35,232 nucleotides of DNA from an uncultured Bacillota bacterium (GTDB lineage: Bacteria > Bacillota > Clostridia > Christensenellales > Borkfalkiaceae): assembly GCA_949287105.1 (NCBI GenBank), contig CASEFE010000012.1, positions 1 through 35,232 on the forward strand, read 5' to 3'. Positions within the stretch are counted from its first letter, which is position 1. Every line of letters begins with the position of its first letter. The notes under the pieces are model-generated. The model ran no database searches. It had not been told where the DNA came from and worked only from the letters and a program-made list of their open reading frames with translations. Of this stretch, positions 1-9,694 are shown piece after piece. A program made the position numbers and the translations under genes.

Positions 1-82
1 ACTAAAAGGAATGAGCCCGGTTGGGTACCGAACTCACTACCAAGCATTTTAATTATATTTTTTGTCCAAACTTTGGGGTTCA
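1..82 (+). mobile_element. Right end of an IS3-family insertion sequence
   Basis: The window opens inside an insertion sequence. The plus strand first encodes the end of an IS3-type transposase, then about 30 bases later shows TTTTTTGTCCAAACTTTGGG followed by GTTCA. Read outward-in, this is TGAACCCCAAAGTTTGGACA, which looks like an IS3-family terminal inverted repeat: it starts with TG, as expected of that family. The element therefore probably ends near position 82. Its left end and target duplication lie outside the window. The neighbouring HIT gene is intact, so the insertion sits just downstream of that operon. Confidence 0.72.
2..52 (+). CDS. IS3-family transposase OrfB, C-terminal fragment (5' end outside window)
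   Basis: The frame starting at base 2 reads LKGMSPVGYRTHYQAF and then TAA at 50-52. The motif (L/K)-x-G-(M/L)-S-P-V-x-Y-R is the usual C-terminal end of IS3/IS150-group OrfB integrase-type (DDE, rve-domain) transposases. In those proteins it follows a stretch resembling YN..R....L. Only 16 codons are visible, so whether the whole transposase is intact cannot be judged. Its placement immediately before a TGAACCCC-type terminal repeat supports the call. Confidence 0.7.
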   Translation, partial: LKGMSPVGYRTHYQAF

Positions 83-138
83 CTTCACAATGATCCGGCC
101 GGCTTTGTTATTTTTTATGTCAGCGGCTGCGAAAAGCC

Positions 139-480
139 TTACAGCATCTTCTCCCCCATATCCTGCCCGCCGAGGATATGGATATGAAGATGATGCACCG
201 TCTGACCAGCATCCTTGCCCTGGTTGATGATCAGACGGTAACCGTTGGAAAGCCCCAAAGATTTAGCGATTTCGGGAATTTTGACCATACACTTTCTGAC
301 CAGCTCCGCCTGTTCTTCATCCATCTCGGCAAGCGTCGCAAAATGCGATTTCGGTACTACCAATACATGCACTTTCGCCTGCGGCTGAATGTCCCGAAAC
401 GCCAGTATGTCCTCATCTTCATAGACTTTGTCCGAAGGGATCTCTCCCGCAATTATTTTACAAAAAATACAATCCGCCAT
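139..480 (-). CDS. HIT-family (histidine triad) nucleotide-binding protein
   Basis: This 113-residue protein is the usual length for HinT-type hydrolases, which cleave nucleoside phosphoramidates and acyl adenylates in the cytoplasm. The N-terminus, DCIFCKII..EIPS, is typical of the family and contains two zinc-ligand-like cysteines. The catalytic triad HHLHIHILGG lies near residues 96-105. The start is well placed: AGGAGG lies 10 bases upstream. It is the last gene of a minus-strand run prmA-rsmE-mtaB-HIT, an order often seen in Clostridia downstream of dnaJ. The physiological substrate is not known from sequence. Confidence 0.93.
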   Translation of the reverse strand: MADCIFCKIIAGEIPSDKVYEDEDILAFRDIQPQAKVHVLVVPKSHFATLAEMDEEQAELVRKCMVKIPEIAKSLGLSNGYRLIINQGKDAGQTVHHLHIHILGGQDMGEKML

Positions 481-536
481 CTTCTTTGTTCCTCCTGTTA
501 TTTGATAAATACTTTTGACCTTTGCTTTTTACAAAG

Positions 537-1814
537 TTATTCCTCTCTTTCTGCCAACAATCCGTCCGCATACGGCCGTACTGCGCGCACCTTGCCTCTT
601 TTATCAACTTTTCCCGCAACGTACAGGCGAATATAATTTTGAGAATATCCGACTGTAAACCCTTCTTTTTCTTCCTCCGGCACAAGTTCCAATTCTTTTC
701 CGATAAACTGCTGTTCATATTCTTGACGTAACTTTTCCGCAACGCACATCAAACGATGCAGCCGTTCTTTTTTCGTCTGCGCCGGACTATCTTTGAGTTT
801 TGCCGCATTCGTACCCGTCCTGCGGCTGTATGCAAAACAATGGATCTGCGAAAACCGTACACGCTCTGCAAGTTCGAGCGTATCCGAAAAATCTTGCTCC
901 GTTTCCGTCGGAAACCCGACAATGATATCCGTCGTAATCGCCGCGTCCGGGAAATATTCACGAATGAGCGAAACTTTCTTTGCGTATTCCTCCCGCGTAT
1001 AATGTCTGTTCATTTTTTTGAGAACGGCATCCGATCCGCTCTGCAACGAAAGATGAAAATGCGGCGCAAAATCAAAAACTTGCTTAGCCGCTTCCAATAA
1101 AGACGGTGTGATCGCTCCCACTTCCAGCGAACCCAACCGAATCCTGCACGGCGCCCCACGAACCTCCGTCAAAAGATCGGCAAGGCCCCGTCCGCCGTCA
1201 CAAAACGACGAAAGGTCGATTCCCGTAACAACTGCCTCCTCCGCTTCACATGTAAGGATCTCCCGCACGGCACTCTCCAAACTGCGCGATCGGCTCCGGC
1301 CCCGTAAATATGGAATAATACAGTAAGAGCAAAAATTGTTGCACCCGTCCTGTATTTTTATAAAAGCACGCGATTTGAAAGATCGGGGCGGCAGCATTTC
1401 ATCGTATGCAAGATCGGAATCATCGATCTTTACCTCCCCCCTCACATTTTCCTCTATGCTTTTGAAAGACCTATTTTGTTTATACGATTTTATAATTTCA
1501 AGCACCCTGCTCTTTTGCCGCGCGCCAGCCACAAACTCCACGCCGCTGCGTTGCGCGAAAACCTCCGGCGTTTTCTCTGCCGCGCAGCCGCAAACTATGA
1601 TGTGCGCCTGCGGATTCATCGCCCGTACACGCGCGATCGCTTGTCTTGACTTTTTTTCCGCTTCTCCCGTCACGGCGCATGTGTTGAGAATATAAAGATC
1701 GGCATATTCCAATTCATCGGAAACTTCAAATCCCATCTCTTCCAATCCTCTGAGAAGAGAAGCACTTTCCACTCCGTTCACCTTACAGCCGAGCGTAAAT
1801 ACCACCGCTTTCAT
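537..1814 (-). CDS. mtaB: tRNA (N6-threonylcarbamoyladenosine-C2)-methylthiotransferase MtaB
   Basis: MtaB adds a methylthio group to t6A37 of tRNAs using two 4Fe-4S clusters and S-adenosylmethionine. The N-terminal UPF0004 domain carries the first three cluster cysteines (TLGCKVN, NTCAVT, CGC). The radical-SAM loop DGCNNFCSYCIIP is a clear CxxxCxxC. A C-terminal TRAM-like region follows, for about 425 residues in total. I choose the ATG at 1814, not the one six bases upstream: GGGAG is 7 bases from 1814 but almost touches the earlier ATG, and the 1814 start overlaps the rsmE stop in an ATGA arrangement. That implies translational coupling with rsmE. The glutamine usually following KVN is glycine here. 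Confidence 0.92.
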   Translation of the reverse strand: MKAVVFTLGCKVNGVESASLLRGLEEMGFEVSDELEYADLYILNTCAVTGEAEKKSRQAIARVRAMNPQAHIIVCGCAAEKTPEVFAQRSGVEFVAGARQKSRVLEIIKSYKQNRSFKSIEENVRGEVKIDDSDLAYDEMLPPRSFKSRAFIKIQDGCNNFCSYCIIPYLRGRSRSRSLESAVREILTCEAEEAVVTGIDLSSFCDGGRGLADLLTEVRGAPCRIRLGSLEVGAITPSLLEAAKQVFDFAPHFHLSLQSGSDAVLKKMNRHYTREEYAKKVSLIREYFPDAAITTDIIVGFPTETEQDFSDTLELAERVRFSQIHCFAYSRRTGTNAAKLKDSPAQTKKERLHRLMCVAEKLRQEYEQQFIGKELELVPEEEKEGFTVGYSQNYIRLYVAGKVDKRGKVRAVRPYADGLLAEREE

Positions 1815-2527
1815 TGCCATTCTCCCAGCACGAACATGACCGCCGCCGTCATTGCAATCGCCGCCGTCTCAGCGCGAAGAATCCGTTTCCCTAACGTTAT
1901 ACCCGCAAATCCGTTCGCACGGGCAAGGGAAAATTCTTCTTCCGAAAATCCGCCTTCGCTCCCGATCACCAACGCACAACTTCCTTCGATATCCGAAAGC
2001 GAAATATCCGAAGCATTCGCAAATTCACACGCAAACAACTTGTTTTTATAATCCTTGCACGACGCAAGTGCCTCTTCAAATCCGTTGTAATACTCTACGG
2101 TAGGTACCGTAGCCCGAAGACACTGTTTGGCCGCTTCCCTCGCAACTTTCCGAAGCCGCTCCATCTTATTTTCATTCATATACGCCGAACAGAACCGCGA
2201 AACAAATACTCCGATTTCCGAAACACCCAATTCCGTCGCCTTCTGCACGACCAACTCCGTCTTATCGCCTTTCAATGCACCGATCATCAGCCGAACCCGT
2301 GTTCTGCATTCTTTGTCCGAAAGTCTTTCCCCAAGGACAGAACATTGCATCTCATTTTTTCCGACCCGTCGGATCAGCGCATCATATTCCTTTCCGCTCC
2401 CGTCAAGCAATACGATCTCATCGCCTTCCGTAAGCCGCAATACATTTTTTGCGTGCGAAAACTCATCCCCCGTCAGGATCGTCTCTTTTTCAATATTCTG
2501 TACATAAAACCTGCGCAACGTCGCCAT
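1811..2527 (-). CDS. rsmE: 16S rRNA (uracil-1498-N3)-methyltransferase RsmE
   Basis: RsmE methylates U1498 of 16S rRNA in the assembled 30S subunit. The 238-residue length fits. The C-terminal SPOUT (trefoil-knot) SAM-binding motifs are visible: LVIGSEGGFSEEEF and TLGKRILRAETAAIA. The N-terminal part (RRFYV....ILTGDEFSH..NVLR) is the PUA-like RNA-binding domain. The start has AAGG 6 bases upstream. It sits one base after the prmA stop and overlaps mtaB by four bases, so prmA, rsmE and mtaB are surely one operon. Confidence 0.95.
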   Translation of the reverse strand: MATLRRFYVQNIEKETILTGDEFSHAKNVLRLTEGDEIVLLDGSGKEYDALIRRVGKNEMQCSVLGERLSDKECRTRVRLMIGALKGDKTELVVQKATELGVSEIGVFVSRFCSAYMNENKMERLRKVAREAAKQCLRATVPTVEYYNGFEEALASCKDYKNKLFACEFANASDISLSDIEGSCALVIGSEGGFSEEEFSLARANGFAGITLGKRILRAETAAIAMTAAVMFVLGEWQ

Positions 2528-2528
2528 T

Positions 2529-3482
2529 TTAATCCTTCCGGAATACGAGCGCGTACCATTCGCCCCGCTTCCTTTCGCTTATTTTTTTCAGTCCGATCCC
2601 CTCATACGCATCAATTACTTGTTGAAGCTTGGATGCAATGATGCCGCTCAAAATCAGTGTTCCGTGCTCTTTGAGATTTTTGGGAATGCTCTCCGATAAC
2701 CTGCAAAGAATATCCGCCGTTATGTTCGCCGTCATCACTTCCCCGCAAATTTCCGCATTCTCCAAAAGATCGGATAACGCTACCTTGACCGCGCCCGCAA
2801 CCCCGTTCTTTTCCGCATTATGCAATGCACTTTGTACCGCTACATAGTCTATGTCTGTAAGATAAGCAAATTTTGCACCCAAAAGTACGGCCGCTATTCC
2901 GAGTATTCCGCTTCCGCACCCGACATCGATCAGGGTATCTCCCGCATGCAGATATTCCTGCAATAATTCCAGACACATCGCCGTCGTTTCATGCTCGCCC
3001 GTACCGAACGCCATATTCGAATCCAATTTTACGACAACTTCCCCTTTTTTTGCCTCGTAAGGTATCCATTCCGGACATATTACTACCCGCTCGCCGATAT
3101 GCAAAGGTCGGAAATGTTTCTTCCATACGTCGATCCAGTCATCCCCCTCGATCTCCCGCCGTGAGGTTTCCAAGGTTCCCAAAGATACAAAGCCTGCACT
3201 TCTCTCTTGAAGCAACGAAAGCTCTTGTTCGATCGATCGGATATTTTCATCCGCTATATCCAGAGGCAAAAAACACTTTACCAGTACATCCGGCGGCAGC
3301 TTGGCACGATCAGCCAGTTCCTCATCCATATAATCCCAATACGTGCTCTTATCCCGCTGCAATGCTATAATATCCGCAACATCACAGACGGTCACACCAT
3401 AATTTGTATAGTTCCAGAAAATATCCGCAATCAGTTCACTGCCTTCCGTCGTCGTGTGTACCGTAAATTCAATAAATTTCAT
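2529..3482 (-). CDS. prmA: Ribosomal protein L11 methyltransferase PrmA
   Basis: PrmA is a cytoplasmic SAM-dependent methyltransferase that modifies lysines and the N-terminus of ribosomal protein L11. The 317-residue protein has an N-terminal substrate-recognition domain (W.E......TTEGSELIADIFWNY). The Rossmann-type catalytic domain follows, with FGTGEHETT and the SAM-binding motif DVGCGSGILGIAA. The post-II motif appears as NITADIL (usually N-I-x-A). AGGAAGG lies just ahead of the ATG. It heads the tightly packed prmA-rsmE-mtaB-HIT run; the dnaJ/dnaK genes often found upstream are absent here, replaced by an MBL hydrolase. Confidence 0.95.
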   Translation of the reverse strand: MKFIEFTVHTTTEGSELIADIFWNYTNYGVTVCDVADIIALQRDKSTYWDYMDEELADRAKLPPDVLVKCFLPLDIADENIRSIEQELSLLQERSAGFVSLGTLETSRREIEGDDWIDVWKKHFRPLHIGERVVICPEWIPYEAKKGEVVVKLDSNMAFGTGEHETTAMCLELLQEYLHAGDTLIDVGCGSGILGIAAVLLGAKFAYLTDIDYVAVQSALHNAEKNGVAGAVKVALSDLLENAEICGEVMTANITADILCRLSESIPKNLKEHGTLILSGIIASKLQQVIDAYEGIGLKKISERKRGEWYALVFRKD

Positions 3483-3563
3483 GACCTTCCTCTCGCTGAT
3501 TTATTTGGCTTTCGCATCCTAGTCTTCCATAAAAACTGCCGACCGCGATTTTTGCCTCGGTCG

Positions 3564-4385
3564 TCAGATCGTATGCTCCATTCCGTCATACGAAACAAGA
3601 AATCCTGCTTCCTTTGCTATGGGCAACAGTTCGTCGTATGTCGCTCCTCCGTTGTGCGAAAAATGATTGACAACAAATACCGTTTTTTCATCGGCTGCGC
3701 CGATCTTTATCATCCTGTTCCGAACTTTTATACAGCTGTCCAGACTCAAATGCCCCCTTTCTACTCCCTTCAGTATGCCGCACGTACAATCCAACGAAAC
3801 AAAATCAAAGCTCGCATTTGATAAAAATTCCCATGTCCGTTCCGGAAACATACCCGTATCATGCGCGTACAGCATCTTCTTTCCGCCGCCTGTAATCGAA
3901 TAAAAAACAGGCGAAGAACTTTCCTCGTGATCGGCAAGCAAGGGCAGAACTTTATATTGCCCGCCCTCCAATAAAAAAGAACAAAACGGCTCTACCTTCT
4001 GGACCTGCACTTCGTCCGTCACGCCGTGTTCCTTCAATGTCTGATTCAGCGTTTCATACCCCTTTCCTGCGATATAAAAAACAATCGGATCATGTGGGCC
4101 CGCATATCCCCTGCGCGCCATGACTGCGTCCATCGGATACAGATGATCGCTATGACTGTGCGTTATAAGACAATTCCTTATCTTTGACCAATCCAATTTA
4201 TAGCGCTGCGTATGCCATACGGTATCGGCCGGAAAATCGATAAGAAGATCGTCATTGACGAGCATCTGCGACCGAGACCGCAAATTCTTGCCGCCCGTCT
4301 CCATTGCTTTGCAACAGACCCGGCAACGACAAAACAGCGAAGGAACCCCTTCATACGCCGCCGTCCCGAGATATTTTATTTTCAT
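3564..4385 (-). CDS. MBL-fold metal-dependent hydrolase (PhnP/PqqB-like)
   Basis: This is a 273-residue metallo-beta-lactamase-fold protein. The metal-binding motif is THSHSDHLYP near residues 98-107. Later metal-ligand candidates are ADHE, YAHDTG and the C-terminal NHFSHNG. An N-terminal C-x-C-x2-C cluster (CRCRVC) resembles the accessory zinc site of PhnP-like phosphodiesterases. Family members cleave cyclic phosphodiesters or similar esters; the substrate here cannot be assigned. GGGAG lies 6 bases from the start. It lies between the esterase gene (61-base gap) and prmA (81-base gap) without an obvious terminator, so it may share their transcript. Confidence 0.8.
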   Translation of the reverse strand: MKIKYLGTAAYEGVPSLFCRCRVCCKAMETGGKNLRSRSQMLVNDDLLIDFPADTVWHTQRYKLDWSKIRNCLITHSHSDHLYPMDAVMARRGYAGPHDPIVFYIAGKGYETLNQTLKEHGVTDEVQVQKVEPFCSFLLEGGQYKVLPLLADHEESSSPVFYSITGGGKKMLYAHDTGMFPERTWEFLSNASFDFVSLDCTCGILKGVERGHLSLDSCIKVRNRMIKIGAADEKTVFVVNHFSHNGGATYDELLPIAKEAGFLVSYDGMEHTI

Positions 4386-4446
4386 TATTTTCTCCCTATG
4401 AAAAAATTATTTGCGCTTTTCTCCCTGTTTGCCCCATGAAACCCTT

Positions 4447-5289
4447 TTATTTTTTTTCAAGCGACAGATACGCTTCATAGTATTTTTCGCCCAAATTATA
4501 CAACTCACGTCGGCAAAAATGCAGATGATCGCCATTTCCGCTGTCCTGATCGTTTGAATCCATCCCGCTTGTATCCACAAACTTTCCGCCGATCTTCGTG
4601 CAGAAATCTTGCAAAGCCTGTAAAACGGCACTGCAAGGCTTTTCATTGGCTCTGGTCCATTCCTCCACAAACCCTCCGCACACAAAAGGCAGATTTTTGC
4701 AAGAATATCGCTTTACAAAATCGTCCATTTGTTCGCTAAGATCTTTAAGGTATTTCTCGTAACGCTCCTTGGGCGTCAACTGAGGAATTTCAAACGCGTC
4801 ACACTCTCCCTGATGCCACAAAAATGCTTTCAGACGTATATCCGAAGTCAATTGTTGCAATTCATCCAACATGTCGCAAAGCCGAATGTACAAAGATCCG
4901 TTCACGCCCCACTCGTTGCGCGCAAAACCCGTGCCTCCTTCCGGACCAAACACGATCAGCAATCTTCTTCCCTTTTCCAACTTTCCTTCGCGAACATATT
5001 GCCGCGCAAAAGAAAGGGAAAGATTGCCCGCTTTCCTGCCGTCTTCCGTATCCGATTCTTCTGCTTCGGAAATTACAAAATCGGTCGGTCGCTTCACTTT
5101 CAGCGTTACCTTTCCGTCCGGATCGTTTTCGAATTTGACCGCAAACGTATCTTTCAGATACAATACGTCCGATGTGGGAACATACGCGTTTTCCACCGAT
5201 CCTACTCCGCATCCCAACGCATTCGATTGCCCTGCCAACACGATCACGTCAAACGCCGCACCCTTGTATTTCTCTGCATTCAATATCAT
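4447..5289 (-). CDS. SGNH-type carbohydrate acetylesterase (sialate O-acetylesterase-like)
   Basis: This 280-residue protein begins almost at its catalytic block: VIVLAGQSNALGCG near residues 15-28 contains the nucleophile serine in the GQSN motif. Later blocks are WHQGECDA (SASA/DUF303-type) and the C-terminal catalytic D-x-x-H as GDHLHF. These match family 6 carbohydrate esterases and sialate O-acetylesterase-like proteins, which remove acetyl groups from sugars. No signal peptide is seen, so it is likely cytoplasmic. GAGGG precedes the ATG, and a promoter lies at 5341-5369. It may be the first gene of the minus-strand run ending with HIT. Confidence 0.75.
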   Translation of the reverse strand: MILNAEKYKGAAFDVIVLAGQSNALGCGVGSVENAYVPTSDVLYLKDTFAVKFENDPDGKVTLKVKRPTDFVISEAEESDTEDGRKAGNLSLSFARQYVREGKLEKGRRLLIVFGPEGGTGFARNEWGVNGSLYIRLCDMLDELQQLTSDIRLKAFLWHQGECDAFEIPQLTPKERYEKYLKDLSEQMDDFVKRYSCKNLPFVCGGFVEEWTRANEKPCSAVLQALQDFCTKIGGKFVDTSGMDSNDQDSGNGDHLHFCRRELYNLGEKYYEAYLSLEKK

Positions 5290-5340
5290 ATTTCCCTCGC
5301 CTGTGCATCTTGTCCTGCATGCACTTATTTAATCGGTCTA

Positions 5341-5369
5341 ATCATATCACACTGCGCTTTCTTTTGCAA
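5341..5369 (-). promoter_or_regulatory. Sigma-A type promoter for the esterase gene
   Basis: Read on the minus strand: TTGCAA (5364-5369), a 17-base spacer, and TATGAT (5341-5346) preceded by TGA (extended -10). It lies about 50 bases before the esterase start and just after the rpoC terminator. Confidence 0.6.
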
Positions 5370-5458
5370 GCAATTCCCGCAACTTTTCTTTGACCGCATA
5401 CCCGTCTGACTTTACCACTGCAACCGATGACATATTGCCAAAATTTTGGTTGTAATCA

Positions 5459-5497
5459 AAAAACAGCCGCGCGGCAAATCGCCGCGCGGCTGTTTTT
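5459..5497 (-). terminator. Intrinsic terminator of rpoBC
   Basis: A perfect stem, CAGCCGCGCGGC (5464-5475) with GCCGCGCGGCTG (5481-5492), has a 5-base loop and is flanked by A and T runs. On the minus strand the stem ends in six or more T. It lies about 50 bases after the rpoC stop. Confidence 0.9.
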
Positions 5498-5542
5498 CAA
5501 AATAATTCGTTCTCCGCCTGCCGCAAGGACAAAACGGATCGC

Positions 5543-8500
5543 TTAATTTTCTTTTCCGAATTCATCCTGCATCTCTTCGACAAGGCTGTCGCTTTCGCGA
5601 TGACCGGTCACTAACTGCGGGCTGACATTCTTGTATTCACGCACACCCGTTCCGGCAGGGATAAGCTTACCGATGATCACGTTTTCTTTCAACCCGATCA
5701 GAGGATCTACCTTGTTCTTGATAGCCGCTTCTGTCAGCACGCGCGCCGTTTCCTGGAAGGATGCGGCGGAAAGGAAGGAATCCGTGGACAAAGCCGCCTT
5801 GGTGATACCCAACAACACACGCTTTGCCGTGGCAGGCCTTCCGCCCCGTTCGATCGCCTTTTCGTTTTCATCTTCAAAGGTGAACATATCGACCAGTTCG
5901 CCCGGCAACATTTCCGTATCGCCGCAATTTTCGATACGTACTTTGCGCATCATCTGGCGCACAATAATTTCGACATGCTTATCGTTGATATCAACGCCCT
6001 GTGAACGGTAAACCGATTGCACTTCGCGCAAAATATAGTCCTGCACGCCCTTTACGCCCTGGATACGCAAAATATCCTGCGGATTGACAGAACCGTCGTT
6101 GAGCTGTTTGCCCGGTTCGACCCTGTCGCCCGAACGAATTTTCAGCTGCGCATTGAAAGGCAGAACGTATTCATTTTTCTGCTCACCCGTGATTTCATCG
6201 CGAACTACAACGTACTGCTGGTTGTCTTTTTCGCTTACATAAGCGATACCCGCCGACTCACAAAGCGTCGCAACGCCCTTCGGCTTTCTCGCTTCAAAAA
6301 GCTCTTCGACACGGGGAAGACCCTGTGTAATATCTCCGGTAGCAGCAATACCACCGGTATGGAACGTACGCATCGTAAGCTGGGTACCCGGCTCACCGAT
6401 CGACTGCGCCGCAATCGTGCCGACTGCTTCGCCGACCTGGATCGGTTTACCCGTCGCCATATTCTTACCGTAACATTTCGCGCATACGCCGTAACGGGAG
6501 CTGCATGTAAATACGCTGCGAATGGACACTTCTTTGATACCGGCCGCAATGATCGTATCCGCAATCTCTTCCGTGATCATTTCGTTTACGGGTATGATCA
6601 CCTCTCCCGTTGCAGGATTGACTACATCTTCTGCGACGAACCTTCCGACAAGACGGTCTTTCAGGCTCTCGATCTCCTCTTCTTTATCCGATTCGACATG
6701 CGGATTCTTCGGCTTGATGATCGCCGAAATCTTCATGCCGCGCGGCTTCTTGCCCGCACAGCAGTCGTCCTCACGCACGATGACGTCCTGCGAAACGTCG
6801 ACCAAACGACGTGTCAGGTATCCGGAGTCGGCCGTCTTCAATGCCGTATCGGCAAGACCTTTCCGTCCGCCGTGCGAGGAAATGAAGTATTCCAAAACAG
6901 AAAGTCCTTCACGGAAACAGGATTTAACCGGAATTTCGATCATGCGGCCCTGCGGGTCAACCATGAGTCCGCGCATACCGGCAAGCTGTTTAATCTGGTC
7001 GATGGAACCACGCGCTCCCGAGTTCGCCATCATCCAGATCGGATTGAAATCGTCAGCGTCTTTTTTCAGTTCTTCGGTAACGGCATCCGTCGTCTCTTTC
7101 CAGACTTTAACCACTGCGTTGTAACGCTCTTCTTCCGTTAAAGTACCACGGGCAAACTTCTTTTCGATGCCTTCAACCTTCTTTTCAGCTTCGCCGATCT
7201 TAACGCGCTTGCTGTCCGGAATATGCATATCGAACACCGATGTCGTCAACGCGCCGATCGTCGAATATTTGAATCCGAGCGCCTTAATTTTATCCAAAAC
7301 CTCGGCCGCTTTCGGCGCACCGCCCGTCTTGAAACAGCGATCGACAATTTTTGAAATCATCTTCTTGTCGACCGGCACACTCTTCGGCCTGCCCTGTTCG
7401 TCCTTTTTATAACCACTCAGTTCATATTGCAGAAAATCTTCTTTGGTTTCGCGGGGCACAAAGCCGAGATCCTGCGGGATCGCCTCATTGTAGATGATAC
7501 GCCCGACCGTCGTCTTGACCCTGCCGGTAATTTCCGTCAAAGGTTCCCCGTCTTCGCCGAAGAATCTTCCTTCCGGTAACTTGACCGTACGGCGTACCCA
7601 GATTTCATCCTGCAACGTGATGAATTTTGTCTGGTATGCCATGATCGCTTCGTCTTCCGAAGAATACAACCCGGCACGGTACAATTCTGCGCCTTCCGTA
7701 CCTTCCGCCACTTCGTTGTGGTCTTTGTCGTACCACCTTCCGTCATAGCGGCGCACGATCGTCAGATAATAGGCACCCAAAATCATGTCCTGCGTCGGTG
7801 TCATGACAGGCTTGCCGTCTGAAAGTTTCAAAATATTGTTGGACGAAAGCATCAAGAATCTCGCTTCCGCCTGCGCCTCGATCGAAAGCGGTACGTGCAC
7901 AGCCATCTGGTCACCGTCGAAGTCGGCGTTGAACGCGCCGCAGACGAGCGGATGAATCTTGATGGCACGCCCTTCGATCAATACAGGTTCAAACGCCTGA
8001 ATGGAAAGACGGTGCAACGTCGGCGCACGGTTCAAAAGAACGGGATGTTCTTTGATTACGCTCTCCAACACATCCCAAACCGCCGGCTTTGCCTTCTCTA
8101 CCGCACGTTTGGCACTCTTGATATTCTGGCACTGGTTGCTCTCCACCAGCTTTTTCATGATAAACGGCTTGAACAGCTCGATCGCCATTTCCTTCGGCAG
8201 ACCGCACTGATAAAGCTTGAGTTCCGGACCTACGACAATAACGGAACGTCCCGAATAGTCAACACGCTTACCAAGCAAATTCTGACGGAAACGCCCTTGC
8301 TTGCCGCGCAACAATCCGGACAGCGATTTGAGCTCACGGTTGGACGGTCCGCTGATCGCCTTGCCGCGGCGGCCGTTATCGATCAGCGCATCCACTGCTT
8401 CCTGCAGCATGCGCTTTTCGTTCTTTACGATCATATCCGGCGCACCCAATTCCATCAGTCTCTTCAAACGGTTGTTCCGGTTGATGACGCGGCGATACAG

Positions 8501-9676
8501 ATCGTTCAAGTCGGACGTGGCAAATCTTCCTCCGTCCAGCTGAACCATCGGTCTCAATTCAGGCGGAATGACCGGCAATACCGTAAGTACCATCCATTCG
8601 GGTCTGTTTCCGCTCTTGCGGAAAGCCTCGATGATCTCAATTCTCTTGACCGCGCGAAGACGTTTGCTTCCGCTCGGATTGTTTTCTATGATATCTTTTG
8701 TTTCTGCGCTCTCTTTTTCAAGGTCGACCGCCTGCAACAGCTCACGGATCGCTTCTGCGCCCATTCCGACTTTGAGCCCCGTGACCTTTTCGTCGCCGTA
8801 TTTATCCTCAATGTCGCGAAGTTCGCGGTCGGTAACGACCTTCTTATAGAAAAGTTCCGCTGCATCCGTATCTGCCGCAAATGCTTTTGCCTGCGCTTCG
8901 CCGTCTGCACTGTTTTCAAACTCTTTGCTGCACAAAAGTTTCAGTTCGCGACGTACAACGGTATAAACCTTTTCCCCTTCACGAACCACTTTATCGTTGA
9001 GACTGAAAGAATTCTTTACCAAGCCTTCGCGTATCTTACCGAATACCTCTTTCAGATATTTTCCGTTTACGCCGTTTTTCGCCTCAAACGTAAATTTATC
9101 TTCGTCCACGCCTTCCGCAACCAGTTTGGAATATGCTTCTCTCGCTTCGTCTTTGGTTTTGTATTCTCCGACGATCTTCTCTTCACCGAACCCGACGATA
9201 TCCGCACGGAATCCTTCTTCATCCGCATAGGACCAGCCGACCAGCTTGTTGAGATAACCGACATTCAAAACCGTATATGCCGCAAAATAGATGACTTGTT
9301 CCAACTGCTTAGGACCCATGTCCAGCAATAAACCGATCCGCGAAGGTACGCCACGGAAATACCAGATATGCGAAACAGGAGCTGCCAGCTCGATATGCCC
9401 CATCCTTTCACGACGTACTTTCGCACGCGTCACTTCCACACCGCATTTTTCGCAGATGATCCCTTTATAACGGATCCGTTTGTATTTTCCGCAATGGCAT
9501 TCCCAGTCTTTCGTCGGCCCGAAAATCTTCTCGCAAAACAATCCGTCCCGTTCAGGCTTCTGCGTACGGTAATTGATGGTCTCCGGCTTCGTAACTTCGC
9601 CGTATGACCACTCTCTTATCTTTTCGGGAGATGCTACTCCGATCTGTATTGAGTCAAAATCGTTTAATTCGTACAT
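5543..9676 (-). CDS. rpoC: DNA-directed RNA polymerase subunit beta-prime
   Basis: This 1377-residue protein carries all key beta-prime motifs. The N-terminal zinc site is CHCGKYKR....CEKCGVEV. The catalytic magnesium loop [10 protein letters not shown] is at residues 583-592. The bridge-helix/trigger-loop region includes [22 protein letters not shown], and the second zinc site is [20 protein letters not shown] precedes the ATG. The start is 18 bases after the rpoB stop, so both are on one transcript. The catalytic loop lies about 120 residues later than in E. coli RpoC. The extra sequence is a charged insertion around residues 145-270, between LNKLVGWSY and [10 protein letters not shown]. 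Confidence 0.99.
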   Translation of the reverse strand: MYELNDFDSIQIGVASPEKIREWSYGEVTKPETINYRTQKPERDGLFCEKIFGPTKDWECHCGKYKRIRYKGIICEKCGVEVTRAKVRRERMGHIELAAPVSHIWYFRGVPSRIGLLLDMGPKQLEQVIYFAAYTVLNVGYLNKLVGWSYADEEGFRADIVGFGEEKIVGEYKTKDEAREAYSKLVAEGVDEDKFTFEAKNGVNGKYLKEVFGKIREGLVKNSFSLNDKVVREGEKVYTVVRRELKLLCSKEFENSADGEAQAKAFAADTDAAELFYKKVVTDRELRDIEDKYGDEKVTGLKVGMGAEAIRELLQAVDLEKESAETKDIIENNPSGSKRLRAVKRIEIIEAFRKSGNRPEWMVLTVLPVIPPELRPMVQLDGGRFATSDLNDLYRRVINRNNRLKRLMELGAPDMIVKNEKRMLQEAVDALIDNGRRGKAISGPSNRELKSLSGLLRGKQGRFRQNLLGKRVDYSGRSVIVVGPELKLYQCGLPKEMAIELFKPFIMKKLVESNQCQNIKSAKRAVEKAKPAVWDVLESVIKEHPVLLNRAPTLHRLSIQAFEPVLIEGRAIKIHPLVCGAFNADFDGDQMAVHVPLSIEAQAEARFLMLSSNNILKLSDGKPVMTPTQDMILGAYYLTIVRRYDGRWYDKDHNEVAEGTEGAELYRAGLYSSEDEAIMAYQTKFITLQDEIWVRRTVKLPEGRFFGEDGEPLTEITGRVKTTVGRIIYNEAIPQDLGFVPRETKEDFLQYELSGYKKDEQGRPKSVPVDKKMISKIVDRCFKTGGAPKAAEVLDKIKALGFKYSTIGALTTSVFDMHIPDSKRVKIGEAEKKVEGIEKKFARGTLTEEERYNAVVKVWKETTDAVTEELKKDADDFNPIWMMANSGARGSIDQIKQLAGMRGLMVDPQGRMIEIPVKSCFREGLSVLEYFISSHGGRKGLADTALKTADSGYLTRRLVDVSQDVIVREDDCCAGKKPRGMKISAIIKPKNPHVESDKEEEIESLKDRLVGRFVAEDVVNPATGEVIIPVNEMITEEIADTIIAAGIKEVSIRSVFTCSSRYGVCAKCYGKNMATGKPIQVGEAVGTIAAQSIGEPGTQLTMRTFHTGGIAATGDITQGLPRVEELFEARKPKGVATLCESAGIAYVSEKDNQQYVVVRDEITGEQKNEYVLPFNAQLKIRSGDRVEPGKQLNDGSVNPQDILRIQGVKGVQDYILREVQSVYRSQGVDINDKHVEIIVRQMMRKVRIENCGDTEMLPGELVDMFTFEDENEKAIERGGRPATAKRVLLGITKAALSTDSFLSAASFQETARVLTEAAIKNKVDPLIGLKENVIIGKLIPAGTGVREYKNVSPQLVTGHRESDSLVEEMQDEFGKEN

Positions 9677-9694
9677 ATATGTCCTCCCGTCTGA

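Noticed and set aside
7895..9331. Long plus-strand open frame opposite rpoC
   Set aside because: It is antisense to a strongly coding gene, and its residues show no family motifs; it is a by-product of rpoC codon bias. The same applies to the frame opposite rpoB at 10856-12466.
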